Assembly (NCBI RefSeq): GCF_007565055.1
Contig: NC_044560.1
Span: 45,155,030-45,219,029 of the forward strand
DNA length: 64,000 bases
Direction: 5' to 3'
Source of the DNA: Rhinopithecus roxellana
Lineage: Eukaryota; Chordata; Mammalia; Primates; Cercopithecidae
Notes under the pieces: model-generated
What the model was told of the DNA's origin: nothing
The model's input: only the letters and a program-made list of their open reading frames with translations
Databases searched by the model: none
Program-made: the position numbers and the translations under genes
In this document: piece by piece, positions 1-10,582 of the stretch
How positions within the stretch are numbered: the stretch's first letter is position 1
How the letters are laid out: every line of letters begins with the position of its first letter

Positions 1-590
1 ACAGTAAAGGGACAGACTGTTTACTGCCGACTTTATCTAGGTTGCAATGCGGTGTTAAAATAAGGAGAAAATGCTTTTTGAAAAAAAATACATACCATGA
101 GGAAATTTTTTTTCAGAATTAGCGGTACATTATAAGGCACCCAGATAATGTGTCTATCCTAAAGCCCCTTAACCACTATAAAACCTTGCCTCTCTAGAAT
201 CTCAGCAGGATTTTAGACGAGGCACTAGTTTAGGGAAGAAGAAGGTCAGCATGTGTTCACTTGGAGTAGAGATAGATTTCCTTCTTTTTGAAGAAGAAGA
301 GCAGAGGTGGAAATACACGACCTGAAATAGATGTAAAAATGTGTCCCCTCAACAGGCCTTGGTTCCCACAGCTGAACTGCTGATGCTGCAAGCAGGCCTG
401 TGCTTCATATGAAAATGACCACTTAATTTTGGCTCTAATTTCCTTTTGGTCATAATTACCTGTTATTATAATAATCTTATTACCACAATACAAAACTCCA
501 GAGACTAGAGAAGATATAAAAAATCACCACTAATCCTACCACCAACCAATAACAACATTTTAGAGGGACTTTTTTCCTTCAAGTCTTTGT
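1..590. other. Unassigned non-coding sequence
   Basis: I recognise no repeat family, exon or RNA gene here. The sequence is moderately AT-rich. A short open frame on the minus strand (257-493) shows no recognisable domain and no codon bias. Confidence 0.4.
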
Positions 591-599
591 CCCTGTCTG

Positions 600-690
600 A
601 GTTTCATTCAGCCATTCAATAAATATTTATTGAGCAGCAACTACAAGTCAGACACCATGCTCTTTTCCACTGTGGTAGTCATTGTGGTAG
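600..690 (-). mobile_element. LINE-2 (L2) 3'-end fragment
   Basis: The stretch reads like CATTCAATAAATATTTATTG followed by a 'ctacnngtcagacaccatgct' pattern, the reverse complement of the L2 3' end. It is an old, short relic without coding content. Confidence 0.5.
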
Positions 691-1575
691 ACACAATCTT
701 TTCCCCATTTTCACCAAATAGTATGAACAGCTTATATTTCCAGCATTAGAAAAGATAAAGACAACTGAAAAACACTCAAAATTAAACTCTGTTCTTGAGG
801 CCAGAGGTGATGCCCCGGGAGCCTCTTGGGATATCCTGGAGGCAGGAGGTAGTGCAGGGTATGATGTCTGGAGGTTTCATGTTCATTTCTGCTGGGGAGA
901 GCAGGCTGCTTTAACCGCTTGAAGAGCAGTGCTGGTCACTCATCTCTGGGCAGCTCCACGGCCCCAGTCACACACAAGCCCTTTCAACAGGAGAAGCATC
1001 CTCATCTGATAGGAGCAGGCCTTTCCACACCACACACCCCACACCTACTCTTACCTTCGCTGACCTGAGGCTTGGGCAGGCTGGAGGCCTTAGTTACTTT
1101 GTCACAAAAAAGAGCACAAAACCTCTAGATAGTCCATCGTGCCCTTGAGCCCTTGGAAAAACCAAGCTACCAGCCCCTGCTTGCCAGTGTTGCACCTGTG
1201 ACAGTCAGCCTGAGGCTTCACGGTCTGAGTCCCTGGCCTCCTGCCCTGCCCACACAGGGATGTAAATACAAAACCACCACATCTTGGGAATCTGACACCT
1301 AGCCTGGGGTTCCCAGTATCTCTGCCCTACCTCCTAGGAATGCCAGCACTCTCCTCTCCTGCTTGCCTCCACCCCCTCACTCTCTGTCCTCCCCTACCAC
1401 AGGGCCTAAGCTGCTCTCCTCACAGGTTCACTGGTGCCCCCTATCCAAGCCTCTCAAGGGAGCTTGAGCTGATAGAAGATGGAGAAATGGGTCCAGCAGA
1501 CTGTTGGAGGCCTTCTCATCATGCTAGGGAGCTTGCTGAAGAGGAGGCCCCACAGAAATGTGGGGTGTTCACTTC
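691..1575. other. Unassigned non-coding sequence
   Basis: I see no repeat family or exon here. The 1000-1500 part is GC-richer and pyrimidine-rich. A short plus-strand open frame starting at 1340 runs into the LTR at 1576 and is not convincing as an exon. Confidence 0.35.
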
Positions 1576-2303
1576 TGTGTTCGTCCATTTTGCATTGCTA
1601 TGAAGTAATTCCTGAGACTGGGTAACATAAAGAAAAGAGGTTTATTTGGCTCACAGTTCTGCAGGCTGTACTAGCATGGCACCAGCATCTGCTCAGCTTC
1701 TGGTGAGGTCTCAGGAAGCTTTTACTCATGACAGAAAGCAAGGGGGGAGTAGGCATGGAATATGGTAGGAGAGGAAGCAAGAGAGAGTGGGAAGGCCCCA
1801 GACTCTACTTTTTATACATTTATTTTTTGAGAGAAGGTCTTGTTCTGTCACCCAGGCTGGAGTGCAGTGGTACAACCATGGCTCACTGCAGCCTCAACCT
1901 CCTGGGCTCAAGTGAGCCTCCTACCTCAGCCTCCCAAGTAGCTAGGACTGCAGGTACACACATCATACTTGGGAAAATTATTCATTCTTTGTAGAGATGG
2001 GGTTTCCCCACATTGCCCAGGCTGGTCTTGAATTCCCGGGGTCAAGCAATCCTCCCTACTTGGCTTCTCAAAGTGCTGGGATTATAGGTGTGAGCCACTG
2101 CACCTGGTCACAGACTCTTTTTAACAATGAGATCTCATGGTAACTAATAGAGTGAGAACTCACTCATTACCCAAGGACCTCACCAAGATGTTCATGAGGG
2201 ACCTGCTCCATGACCCAAACACCTCCAATCAGCCCCGCCTCCAATACTGGGGATCACACTTCAGCATGAGATTTACAGAGGACACACATCCAAACCATAT
2301 CCA
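1576..2303 (-). mobile_element. MaLR solo LTR (MST-type), split by an Alu
   Basis: This starts with the reverse complement of the MaLR 3' end (TGTGTTCGTCC) and finishes with the complement of its 5' end (CCAAACCATATCC). The body holds typical segments, such as 'gagactgggtaa' and 'gtgagaactcactcatta'. The Alu at 1808-2110 interrupts it. Without the Alu it is about 425 bp, a normal solo-LTR length. I see no clear 5-bp target duplication. Confidence 0.8.
1808..2110 (-). mobile_element. Alu (AluJ-like), inserted in MaLR LTR
   Basis: A dimeric Alu in antisense, with a degraded T-rich 3' tail, right arm, linker and left arm ending in the complement of the 5' end. Many diverged CpG sites and 'cctgggctcaagtga' point to AluJ. 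A short duplication CAGACTCT flanks it (1799-1806 and 2111-2118), so it landed in an already resident LTR. Confidence 0.93.
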
Positions 2304-2439
2304 CCTCCCTCCCCATTCACTACTCACCACAACTCCTGCCACCATCCTTGTTCTTGGAGTGAGCAGCACAGGTGGAGACTGAAAAAAATAATCATATTAA
2401 TAACAATAACAGTCAAAATTTCCTGGTGACAACAATGAG

Positions 2440-2640
2440 CCAGGAACAGTTCTAGGTTCTTCATGCATATCAGTTCATTCATTTAATCCTTGGAATACAT
2501 TGGTTATCATCCCCATTTTATATGTGAAAAAAGTTAGCCTTAGAGGGATTATATGACTTTCCCAAGGTCACACAGTTACTAAGTAGAAGAAGTGATTTGT
2601 AGTCCCTAAGTCTCACTCCAGAGCAGGGTTCCCAATCGCC
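2440..2640 (-). mobile_element. MIR element
   Basis: Shows the antisense MIR core: 'ttaatccttgg' then 'catccccattttat', a degraded 'gaaaaaagttagccttaga', and the conserved CCCAAGGTCACACAGTTACT block. It is highly diverged, as expected for this mammal-wide SINE. Confidence 0.75.
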
Positions 2641-2715
2641 ATCCTATACCACCTCCTGTTCCATTTACTCAGTACCAACTATGTGCAAGGCCTTATGCTG
2701 GGTCCTTTATATGGG

Positions 2716-3078
2716 TGTATTAGTCCATTCTCCATGCTGCTATAAGGACATATCTGAGACTGGGTAATTGATAAAGGAAAGAGGTTTAATGGACTCACAG
2801 TTCCACATGGCTGGGGAGGCCTCACAATCATGGCAGAAGGTGAAGGAGGAGCAAAGGCACGTCTTACATGGCATCAGGCAAGAGAGCGTGTGTAGGGGGA
2901 CAACCCTTTATAAAACCATTAGATCTCATGAGACTTACTCACTATTATGAGAACAGCATGGGAAAGCCCAGCCCCATGATTTAATTACCTCCCACTGGGT
3001 TTCTCCCATGACACATGGGGACTATGGGAGCTGTAATTTAAGACGAGATTTCAGTGGGGACACAGCCAAACCATATCA
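2716..3078 (-). mobile_element. MaLR solo LTR (THE1/MST-type)
   Basis: A complete solo LTR in antisense, running from TGTATTAGTCC to CCAAACCATATCA. It is flanked by a perfect 5-bp target-site duplication ATGGG (2711-2715 and 3079-3083). Internal marks include 'ggctggggaggcctcac' and 'gtcttacatggc'. Its 363-bp length fits THE1/MST LTRs. Confidence 0.93.
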
Positions 3079-3234
3079 ATGGGTTTCTCTAATCTCAAAA
3101 CCATCCTGCAAAGGAGGCAGTATCTCATAGTAGTAAGCAACCTTTAGGATTCAAATGGACTTTACCTAAAATCTTTTAAATTCAATTAAAGCAATCACCT
3201 CTAGTTTTGTGCCCTCCCCAAAACTCCTGACTAA

Positions 3235-3600
3235 CATTGATTTGAGAGTGGGAGAGACCCATATTAAAATCCCAGCCCTTGTTGGCATGGTCATGCAGGC
3301 CTGTGGTCCCAGCTACTCGGGAGGCTGAGACAGGAAGCTTGTTTCAACCCAGGAGTTCAAGGCTGCAGTGACCTATGATTATGCCACTACACTCCAGCCT
3401 GGGTGACAAAATGAGACTCTGTCTCTAAAAAGAAAATAAGAAAAAAACCCCAGCTCTTACACATAGCAGCTTTGTGATCTTAAGCCTCCATTTCTTCATA
3501 TATAAAATGGAGGTAATAACATGTCCCTAACAGAATTGCTGGGGGTGGGATTAGTTAAGTGAGATAATGCAGGGAAAACACAAAATACTGGTATTGGTGT
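3235..3600 (+). mobile_element. MIR element, split by an Alu monomer
   Basis: MIR sense sequence before 3279 ('gggagagacccatattaaaat') resumes at 3448 with 'agctttgtgatcttaagcctccatttcttc' and an 'aaaatggaggtaataa' core. The FRAM-like Alu at 3280-3447 separates the halves. Confidence 0.65.
3280..3447 (+). mobile_element. Free right Alu monomer or 5'-truncated AluJ
   Basis: Only the right Alu arm is present, from 'ggcatggtcatgcaggcctg' to 'actccagcctgggtgacaaa' and an A-rich tail. Imperfect duplications of about 14 bp flank it (3265-3279, 'aaaatcccagccctt', and 3446-3459). The age looks like AluJ or FRAM. Confidence 0.85.
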
Positions 3601-3609
3601 CCAAAAAAA

Positions 3610-4345
3610 TAGCAATAGTATTAGTAATAAGCAATAACTATGAGAACCATGACACATGCACTGAGGGTTTCTCAGCTCCAAATTCCAGAATCTTTTCCAC
3701 TTTGCAAAGAACATTGCACTTCTGAGTCTGCGACAAATGTCCCAGCGGTATAACCAAGGTTCTTACTTGAGTGACAGAAAATCCTATATTTTTTGAAACA
3801 CTTGTTTGCTTTTATAGGGCATGCCTGTAGTGCTGAGAAATATGACCTTTTCTAACTTTTGATAAAGGATACACTTCTCTGCAGCCCCCTCATCACAACT
3901 TTGCTGCAAAAGTTCAGTAAGTTGGGCTCATGGGATGTCAGAAACAAATTTAGCAGTATTTAATCCAATACCCTTCATTCTACAAGGGAAACAACATGAT
4001 ATGATTTTGCCCTTTGACAACTCGTTTTGAGCACTTTGAATCATATTGCCCAATCAAAAAGTGAGGATAATATGCCTACTCCACTTACCTGAATGATATA
4101 CTTCCTATGCTAAAGAAAAGGGAGTATTCAACAATACTTGCTAAAGCACAGTAAGGAAGACTTTACTCGTGATCATTGCAATAGGTACAGGGAGCACTGT
4201 AATGGGATTTTGCACACTGGGAGAGAGATTGGGTTTAACGCTGAATATAACATGGGCAAGTGGGAATTTATAGCCAAGAAGCAGGATGGGAGTGGGTGGA
4301 TGGAAAATTACTAAGAAATTAGTGAGGAGAATTCTGGCTAAACTG
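3610..4345. other. Unassigned non-coding sequence
   Basis: I recognise no exon or family with confidence. The 4130-4347 part and the 4777-5040 part read as one older sequence into which the MaLR LTR at 4348-4776 was inserted. Confidence 0.35.
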
Positions 4346-4347
4346 AC

Positions 4348-4776
4348 TATTATTGTTTGGATCTATGTTCCCACCAAATCTCATGTCGAATTGTAATCCC
4401 CAACATTGGGGGTGGGGCCTGGTGGGAGGTGACTGGCTCATGGGGTGGTCCTTTATGAATAGTTTAGCACCATCCTGTTGGTTTGGTGCTGTTCTTGGGA
4501 TATTAAGTGAGTGATCACAAGACCCGGTTGTTTAAAAATGTGTGGCACCTCTTCCCCTCCCTCTCTTTCCTTCTGCTCCAGCCATGTGATATGCTGGCTC
4601 CCACTTTAGCTTCTGCCATGATTGTAAGTTTTCTGAGGCTTTCTCAGAAACCAAGCAGATGCCAGTATCATGCTTCCTGTGCAGCCTGCAGAACTGTGAG
4701 CCAATTAAACCTCTTTTCTTTAAAAATACCCCATTCTCAGGTACTTGTATAAGCAGTGCAAGAACTGACTAATACA
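4348..4776 (+). mobile_element. MaLR solo LTR (MST-type)
   Basis: Sense-strand MST-like LTR: 'aaatctcatgtcgaattgta' near the start, 'ggggcctggtgggaggtgac', 'gtttagcaccatcc', 'ttaaacctcttttctttaa' and a terminal GACTAATACA. The flanks CTGAC (4343-4347) and CAGAC (4777-4781) match 4 of 5 and may be the target duplication. Confidence 0.9.
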
Positions 4777-5052
4777 CAGACCTAACAGGATTCTTGCTGA
4801 AGGCAGGCCAGGGTGGTTTGAGGTCACCTGGGGGATGGTGGAGGATGAGAAACCTGATCATATACAGAGGGTGGGGCATTCTTGCTAAAATGACTTAGCG
4901 GGGTATTTATTAAAACTGGATTTTATAAGGAAGTGTACAGATGGGCCTAGAAAAAGGTTCAGGAGCACGACTAAAGTCTCATTAAGCAAATAATTTTTGT
5001 CACCTAACACTTCTCCTTTCTCTCTTCCTCAATTTCCCATAAAACAAAAAAG

Positions 5053-5055
<3 letters not shown>

Positions 5056-5100
<45 letters not shown>

Positions 5101-5253
5101 AGACAGAGTCTCACTCTGCTGCTCAGAGTGGAGTGCAGTGGTGCAATCTTGGCTCATTGCAACCTCCACCTTCCTGGGTGAAGTGATTCTTCTGCCTCAG
5201 CCTCCTGAGTAGCTGGGATTACAGGTGCCCACAACCACACCCAGCTAATTAAT
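5056..5253 (-). mobile_element. 5'-truncated Alu with long T tract
   Basis: Antisense Alu starting with a run of more than 40 T. Only the right arm and linker are present, ending at the complement of ATTAGCTGGG. A short duplication AAAAAAGGCC flanks it (5046-5055 and 5254-5263), showing a truncated insertion and not a later deletion. Confidence 0.93.
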
Positions 5254-5474
5254 AAAAAAGGCCATTTCTGCTGTGGCGGTATCTCAGGAGGAAAGCAAAA
5301 TGGTTGACGCTCACACAAATTCCAGGGATATTTGCATTGGAAAGGAAGTGTAAAATTTTCAAAAGTTTCAGCATGCTGGGAGCATTTTGAATCATGGGCA
5401 GTGGCAATGGCAAGAGTAACTTTCCTTGCGTTGTATCTGACCCTACTTACAAATAAGGTTCTTCTGGCAAGCTC

Positions 5475-5720
5475 CTAATTGTAGTACAAAAAGTACAGAG
5501 CCTTGAATCAGCAAATCTGCCTGAAAGTTAATCTTGTCAACCACTATCTATTTGCCTCTGGAGTCAATTGATTCCTCTGAGCCTTAGTTTTCCTATCTGT
5601 AAAACAGGGGAAAATAATACCCAATTGTTCGTTCTGTTGTGAGGACCAAAGTAAATAATAGACGCGAAAGCATTTTGAAAACCCTGGATAGCTACAGAGA
5701 TGCAAGATGTTGTTTTGGAT
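5475..5720 (+). mobile_element. MIR element
   Basis: MIR in sense: 'gagccttagttttcctatct' followed by 'gtaaaacaggggaaaataat' and a 'gttgtgaggaccaaagtaaat' 3' part. Diverged but in order. Confidence 0.72.
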
Positions 5721-5949
5721 AGTAATAATTAAAATCTAAATTGTCACTGTTAACCATAAGACTAACAGCAACCTCACTTCTCATTTAATTCCTGGTAAAA
5801 AGCATTTTCCAGAATGACATCCAGCTTTCGTCTGTGGTTATATAGTTTACTGGTAAGTACTTGTGTACGGGTGGCAAGCAAAGTTCCCAGATGTGTCTAA
5901 GCCAATAGTCACACCAGAGACACATCATTTCAGGGTATGATTCCTTCTC

Positions 5950-6425
5950 TCTGAAAAACAGGAAAAGGGGTTTTAAGAAGTGGCACACACTTGGCCTGTT
6001 TAAGGGCAGCAAGGAAGCCAGTATGGTGAGCCCAGTGAGCGAGGGAAAAGGTGGTAGGAAATGAGATGAGAGACGCAGGAAGAGCCAAGCGCCTGTCAGG
6101 TCATCAAGAGGAATTTGGATTTTCCTCCAAGAGGGAAGAAACTGACTGGCTTTGAGCAGAGAATGAGATAATCTAACTCGAGTTTTAACCAGATCATTTT
6201 GGGGCAAGAGTACAAGCAAGGGGCCAGGGAGAAGACTGTTGCCATAAACCTGACAAGAGGCATGGTGGCTTGTACCAGGGTGTTAGCAGTGTAGGCAATG
6301 AGATGTGACTAAGCTCTGAATATGAGCAAGGATGTGTAGGAGAGAACGGTGTCAAAGGTCATCTAGGAACTGTGGCTTGAGCAACTGGAGAGAAGATAGT
6401 GGAGCAGGGCTTAGGGAGACCAGGA
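5950..6425 (-). mobile_element. LINE-2 (L2) fragment, ORF2 region
   Basis: Antisense L2 with typical order: 'gcaaggaagccagtatgg', 'agcgagggaaaaggtggtag', 'tttgagcagagaatgagat', 'gtggcttgtaccagggtgtta', 'cttgagcaactggaga'. A minus-strand open frame at 5785-6219 lies largely on the degraded L2 coding sequence and is not a gene. Confidence 0.7.
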
Positions 6426-6534
6426 GTTCTGCTTGCAGTTTTGTTTTGCTTTTAAAATAGCTGAAAGAATTAAACTTTTGAGTTTCATTAATACATTTTT
6501 CTATATGCGATTTTTTAAAAAGGCACACCTAAAG

Positions 6535-6640
6535 CATATTATACTTTTCAAAGCAGTTTCTCATCCATTATCTCATTTGATCCTTCAAGTAACCTTGTGA
6601 GGTTGCTGCTACTAGCCCCACTGTATCTGTTAGAGTTTGA
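6535..6640 (-). mobile_element. MIR fragment
   Basis: Short antisense MIR piece with 'catccattatctcatttgat' and 'ccttgtgaggttgctgctac'. The conserved core is incomplete. Confidence 0.5.
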
Positions 6641-6943
6641 GCAGAAAAGTAGATTCACTAAGACTGAGGTAGCATAAGGAATTATTCTAGAAATTAGACC
6701 TTACGCAACTGCATTGGCTGCCGAAGTGTCTGTGTTGGGTGTTGTGCCTAAAGTTCACACAGGTCAGCCAGGCTAGAAGTCAGGAAGGACAGCTGGACAT
6801 GAAATGATGGAGACCAAGAATGAACTGGAACTTAGTGGAAAATGAGGAACCCATGAAGGTAAACTGGAAGCTGCATCTGTCTACCATGTCCTCTGCCCTC
6901 AGTGTTGTGTAGGACCTGCAGGAGAAGCTGTGCCCTTTGCATG
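6641..6943. other. Unassigned sequence before the expanded LTR
   Basis: No feature recognised. The last five bases (6939-6943, GCATG) are the left target-site duplication of the following LTR. Confidence 0.4.
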
Positions 6944-9470
6944 TGTGGTGGTTAATACTGAGTGTCAACTTGACTGTATTGAAGGATGTAAAGTATTGAT
7001 CCTTGGTGTGTCTGTGAGGGTGATGCCAAAGGAGACTAACATTGGAGTCAGTGGGCTAGGAAAGGCAGACCCACCCTTAATCTAGATGGGAACCATCTAA
7101 TCAACTGCCAGCATGGCTAGAATACAAGGCAGGCAGAAAAATGTGAAAAGATGAGCCTGGCCTAGCCTCCCAGCCTACGTCTTTCTCCCATGCTGGATGC
7201 TTCCTGCCCTCAAACATTGGACTCCAAGTTCTTCAGTTTTGGGACTCAGACTGGCTCTCCTTGCTCCTCAGACTGCAGACAGCCTATTGCGTGACCTTGT
7301 GATCATGTGACTTAATACTTAGTAAACTCATATATATATAGATATATGGGATCTATATATCTATATATATAGATATATGGGATCTATATATCTATATATA
7401 TAGATATATGGGATCTATATATCTATATATATAGATATATGGGATCTATATATCTATATATATAGATATATGGGATCTATATATCTATATATATAGATAT
7501 ATGGGATCTATATATCTATATATATAGATATATGGGATCTATATATCTATATATATAGATATATGGGATCTATATATCTATATATATAGATATATGGGAT
7601 CTATATATCTATATATATAGATATATGGGATCTATATATCTATATATATAGATATATGGGATCTATATATCTATATATAGATATATGGGATCTATATATC
7701 TATATATAGATATATGGGATCTATATATCTATATATATAGATATATGGGATCTATATATCTATATATATAGATATATGGGATCTATATATCTATATATAT
7801 AGATATATGGGATCTATATATCTATATATATAGATATATGGGATCTATATCTATATATATAGATATATGGGATCTATATATCTATATATAGATATATGGG
7901 ATCTATATATCTATATATATAGATATATGGGATCTATATATCTATATATATAGATATATGGGATCTATATATCTATATATATAGATATATGGGATCTATA
8001 TATCTATATATATAGATATATGGGATCTATATATCTATATATATAGATATATGGGATCTATATATCTATATATATAGATATATGGGATCTATATATCTAT
8101 ATATATAGATATATGGGATCTATATATCTATATATATAGATATATGGGATCTATATATCTATATATATAGATATATGGGATCTATATATCTATATATATA
8201 GATATATGGGATCTATATATCTATATATATAGATATATGGGATCTATATATCTATATATATAGATATATGGGATCTATATATCTATATATAGATATATGG
8301 GATCTATATATCTATATATATAGATATATGGGATCTATATATCTATATATATAGATATATGGGATCTATATATCTATATATAGATATATGGGATCTATAT
8401 ATCTATATATATAGATATATGGGATCTATATATCTATATATATAGATATATGGGATCTATATATCTATATATATAGATATATGGGATCTATATATCTATA
8501 TATATAGATATATGGGATCTATATATCTATATATATAGATATATGGGATCTATATATCTATATATATAGATATATGGGATCTATATATCTATATATAGAT
8601 ATATGGGATCTATATATCTATATATATAGATATATGGGATCTATATATCTATATATATAGATATATGGGATCTATATATCTATATATAGATATATGGGAT
8701 CTATATATCTATATATATAGATATATGGGATCTATATATCTATATATATATATGGGATCTATCTATATCTATATATATAGATATATGGGATCTATATATC
8801 TATATATATAGATATATGGGATCTATATATCTATATATATAGATATATGGGATCTATATATCTATATATATAGATATATGGGATCTATATATCTATAATA
8901 TAGATATATGGGATCTATATATCTATATATATAGATATATGGGATCTATATATCTATATATATAGATATATGGGATCTATATATCTATATATATAGATAT
9001 ATGGGATCTATATATCTATATATATAGATATATGGGATCTATATATCTATATATAGATATATGGGATCTATATATCTATATATAGATATATGGGATCTAT
9101 ATATCTATATATATAGATATATGGGATATATATCTATTATATAGATATATGGGATCTATATCTATATATAGATATATGGGATCTATATATCTATATATAT
9201 AGATATATGGGATCTATATATCTATATATATAGATATATGGGATCTATATATCTATATATATAGATATATGGATCTATATATCTATATATATAGATATAT
9301 GGGATCTATATATCTATATATATAGATATATGGGATCTATATATCTATATATATAGATATATGGGATCTATATATCTATATATAGATATATGGGATCTAT
9401 ATATAGATATATGGGATATATATATCTATATATATTAGTTCTGTCCCTCTAGAGAACCCTGACTAATACA
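6944..9470 (+). mobile_element. ERVL (MLT2-type) solo LTR with a minisatellite inside
   Basis: The LTR begins TGTGGTGGTTAATACTGAG, contains 'gtgtctgtgagggtgatgcc' and 'cttcctgccctcaaacattg', and ends CCCTGACTAATACA. It is bounded by a perfect 5-bp target duplication GCATG (6939-6943 and 9471-9475), as expected for class III ERVL. Real LTR sequence is only 6944-7330 and about 9430-9470 (roughly 425 bp). A tandem array fills the gap at the LTR's own TATATA-rich segment near its 3' end. A related LTR at 42841-43292 is unexpanded. No internal viral genes are present. The MLT2 subfamily is uncertain. Confidence 0.9.
7331..9430. repeat. 31-bp AT-rich palindromic minisatellite, about 65-70 copies
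   Basis: The period is exactly 31 bp (GGG at 7348, 7379, 7410). Each unit is a 7-base spacer GGGATCT plus a 24-bp perfect palindrome built from TATATC and GATATA around an AT core. Occasional 29-bp units lose 2 bp from the palindrome centre and stay palindromic. A few units are damaged (about 8745-8770, 8893, 9125-9165 and 9400-9430). Copies are nearly identical over 2.1 kb, so the array is young or homogenised. The array could form hairpins or cruciforms. Its assembled length should be treated as uncertain. Confidence 0.97.
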
Positions 9471-9475
9471 GCATG

Positions 9476-9880
9476 CAACTGCATATACCCTGGCATGGGA
9501 CTTGAAAAAGCTAAAGGATCTTGCAGGAGCTGATCCTGTGGGACCCGGGCAGCCACTCACCAAGCTGAGCAAGCAGATTAGCAACAGTGTGTATGCTGCT
9601 ACAGCGTAACAATGGCTGCTGCTTCACTTCCACCTTCCAGATCTGGCACAGATTTCTGTTGTGGCCAACTCTAAAATCAGATCCGCACAGGAAAAGGAAT
9701 TCTGAGAAACATGATTCCAGCTTAGCTAAACTGATGTGGTATAAAGATGAAGACAATGAAGACCCAGAGATGTTAAGTGACTTGCCCCGTGCTTTGCAGA
9801 ACATTTGTAGCTGATTTATTAGGACCCGGTTTTGCTGACTCGAAGCCTACTGGCTTTAGTGGAACACTTGCTGCATGCCA
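9476..9880. other. Unassigned non-coding sequence
   Basis: Short open frames on both strands overlap at 9511-9814, with no recognisable domain. The 9740-9800 part loosely resembles MIR ('gagatgttaagtgacttgcc'). Confidence 0.35.
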
Positions 9881-10040
9881 GCTACTGAATCATCTGATCC
9901 ACAACACCAATATGGAGTAGGTATTATTATGCCCAGTTTCTAGATTAAGAAATTGAGGCTCAGAAGGGTGAAGTCAATGAGTAAACATAACTCAACTATG
10001 GAAAGGTGGAACAGATTCAAATGCAGATTCGTTAGATCCC
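9880..10040 (-). mobile_element. MIR element
   Basis: Antisense MIR: 'ggtattattatgcccagttt', then 'agaaattgaggctcagaagg' and a degraded cassette ending near 'agattcaaatgcagatt'. Confidence 0.65.
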
Positions 10041-10582
10041 AAGCCCCACCCTCTTAACCTCCAGGTGTGTGGTCTTTCCCTCCACGAACCCCGTGTCCCA
10101 CAGTTTCCCTGAGTACGGTATCAGAAGATGGTTCACACTAAAAGAGACCCTGGCATCGCAATTTCCCCTCTGTAGTCTGTGATACTGGCCTGGGGCCAGT
10201 TCCCTCTCACTCCAGGGACAGTATAAACACGCAGATATGCTTCAGTGAGTGCGATTAGGAGTTGTACTGAGGAGAACATGTATTCTAAGCACTGTAGGGT
10301 AGAATACACTAGAGCACAGCCCCAGACGTGGAAGAAGCCCACCAGCTCTCAGCCACAGCAAAGAGAAGCATAAAAGTCAAGCAAGTGCCCCCACGGGTGC
10401 TGAGAATTTCCCACAAGTGCAAAGACACCAGAAAATAGGGCTGGAGCAGCAGCATGACTCAGTGGGGACCAGGGAAGACCTATTGCTTTAGTAATAAAAT
10501 CTAAGGGTTGTGACTTCAGAGTTATCAAACAATGCTACATTCACTGAATTCTCCTAATAGTAATCATAGCTCTAATAAGAGC
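10041..10582. other. Unassigned non-coding sequence
   Basis: I recognise no element or exon in this stretch. Confidence 0.35.

Noticed and set aside
5785..6219. 144-codon open frame, minus strand
   Set aside because: It lies mostly on a decayed L2 fragment and shows no recognisable intact domain.
7331..9430. CRISPR-like regular array
   Set aside because: There are no unique spacers. The whole unit repeats, the DNA is primate nuclear, and the array sits inside an LTR.
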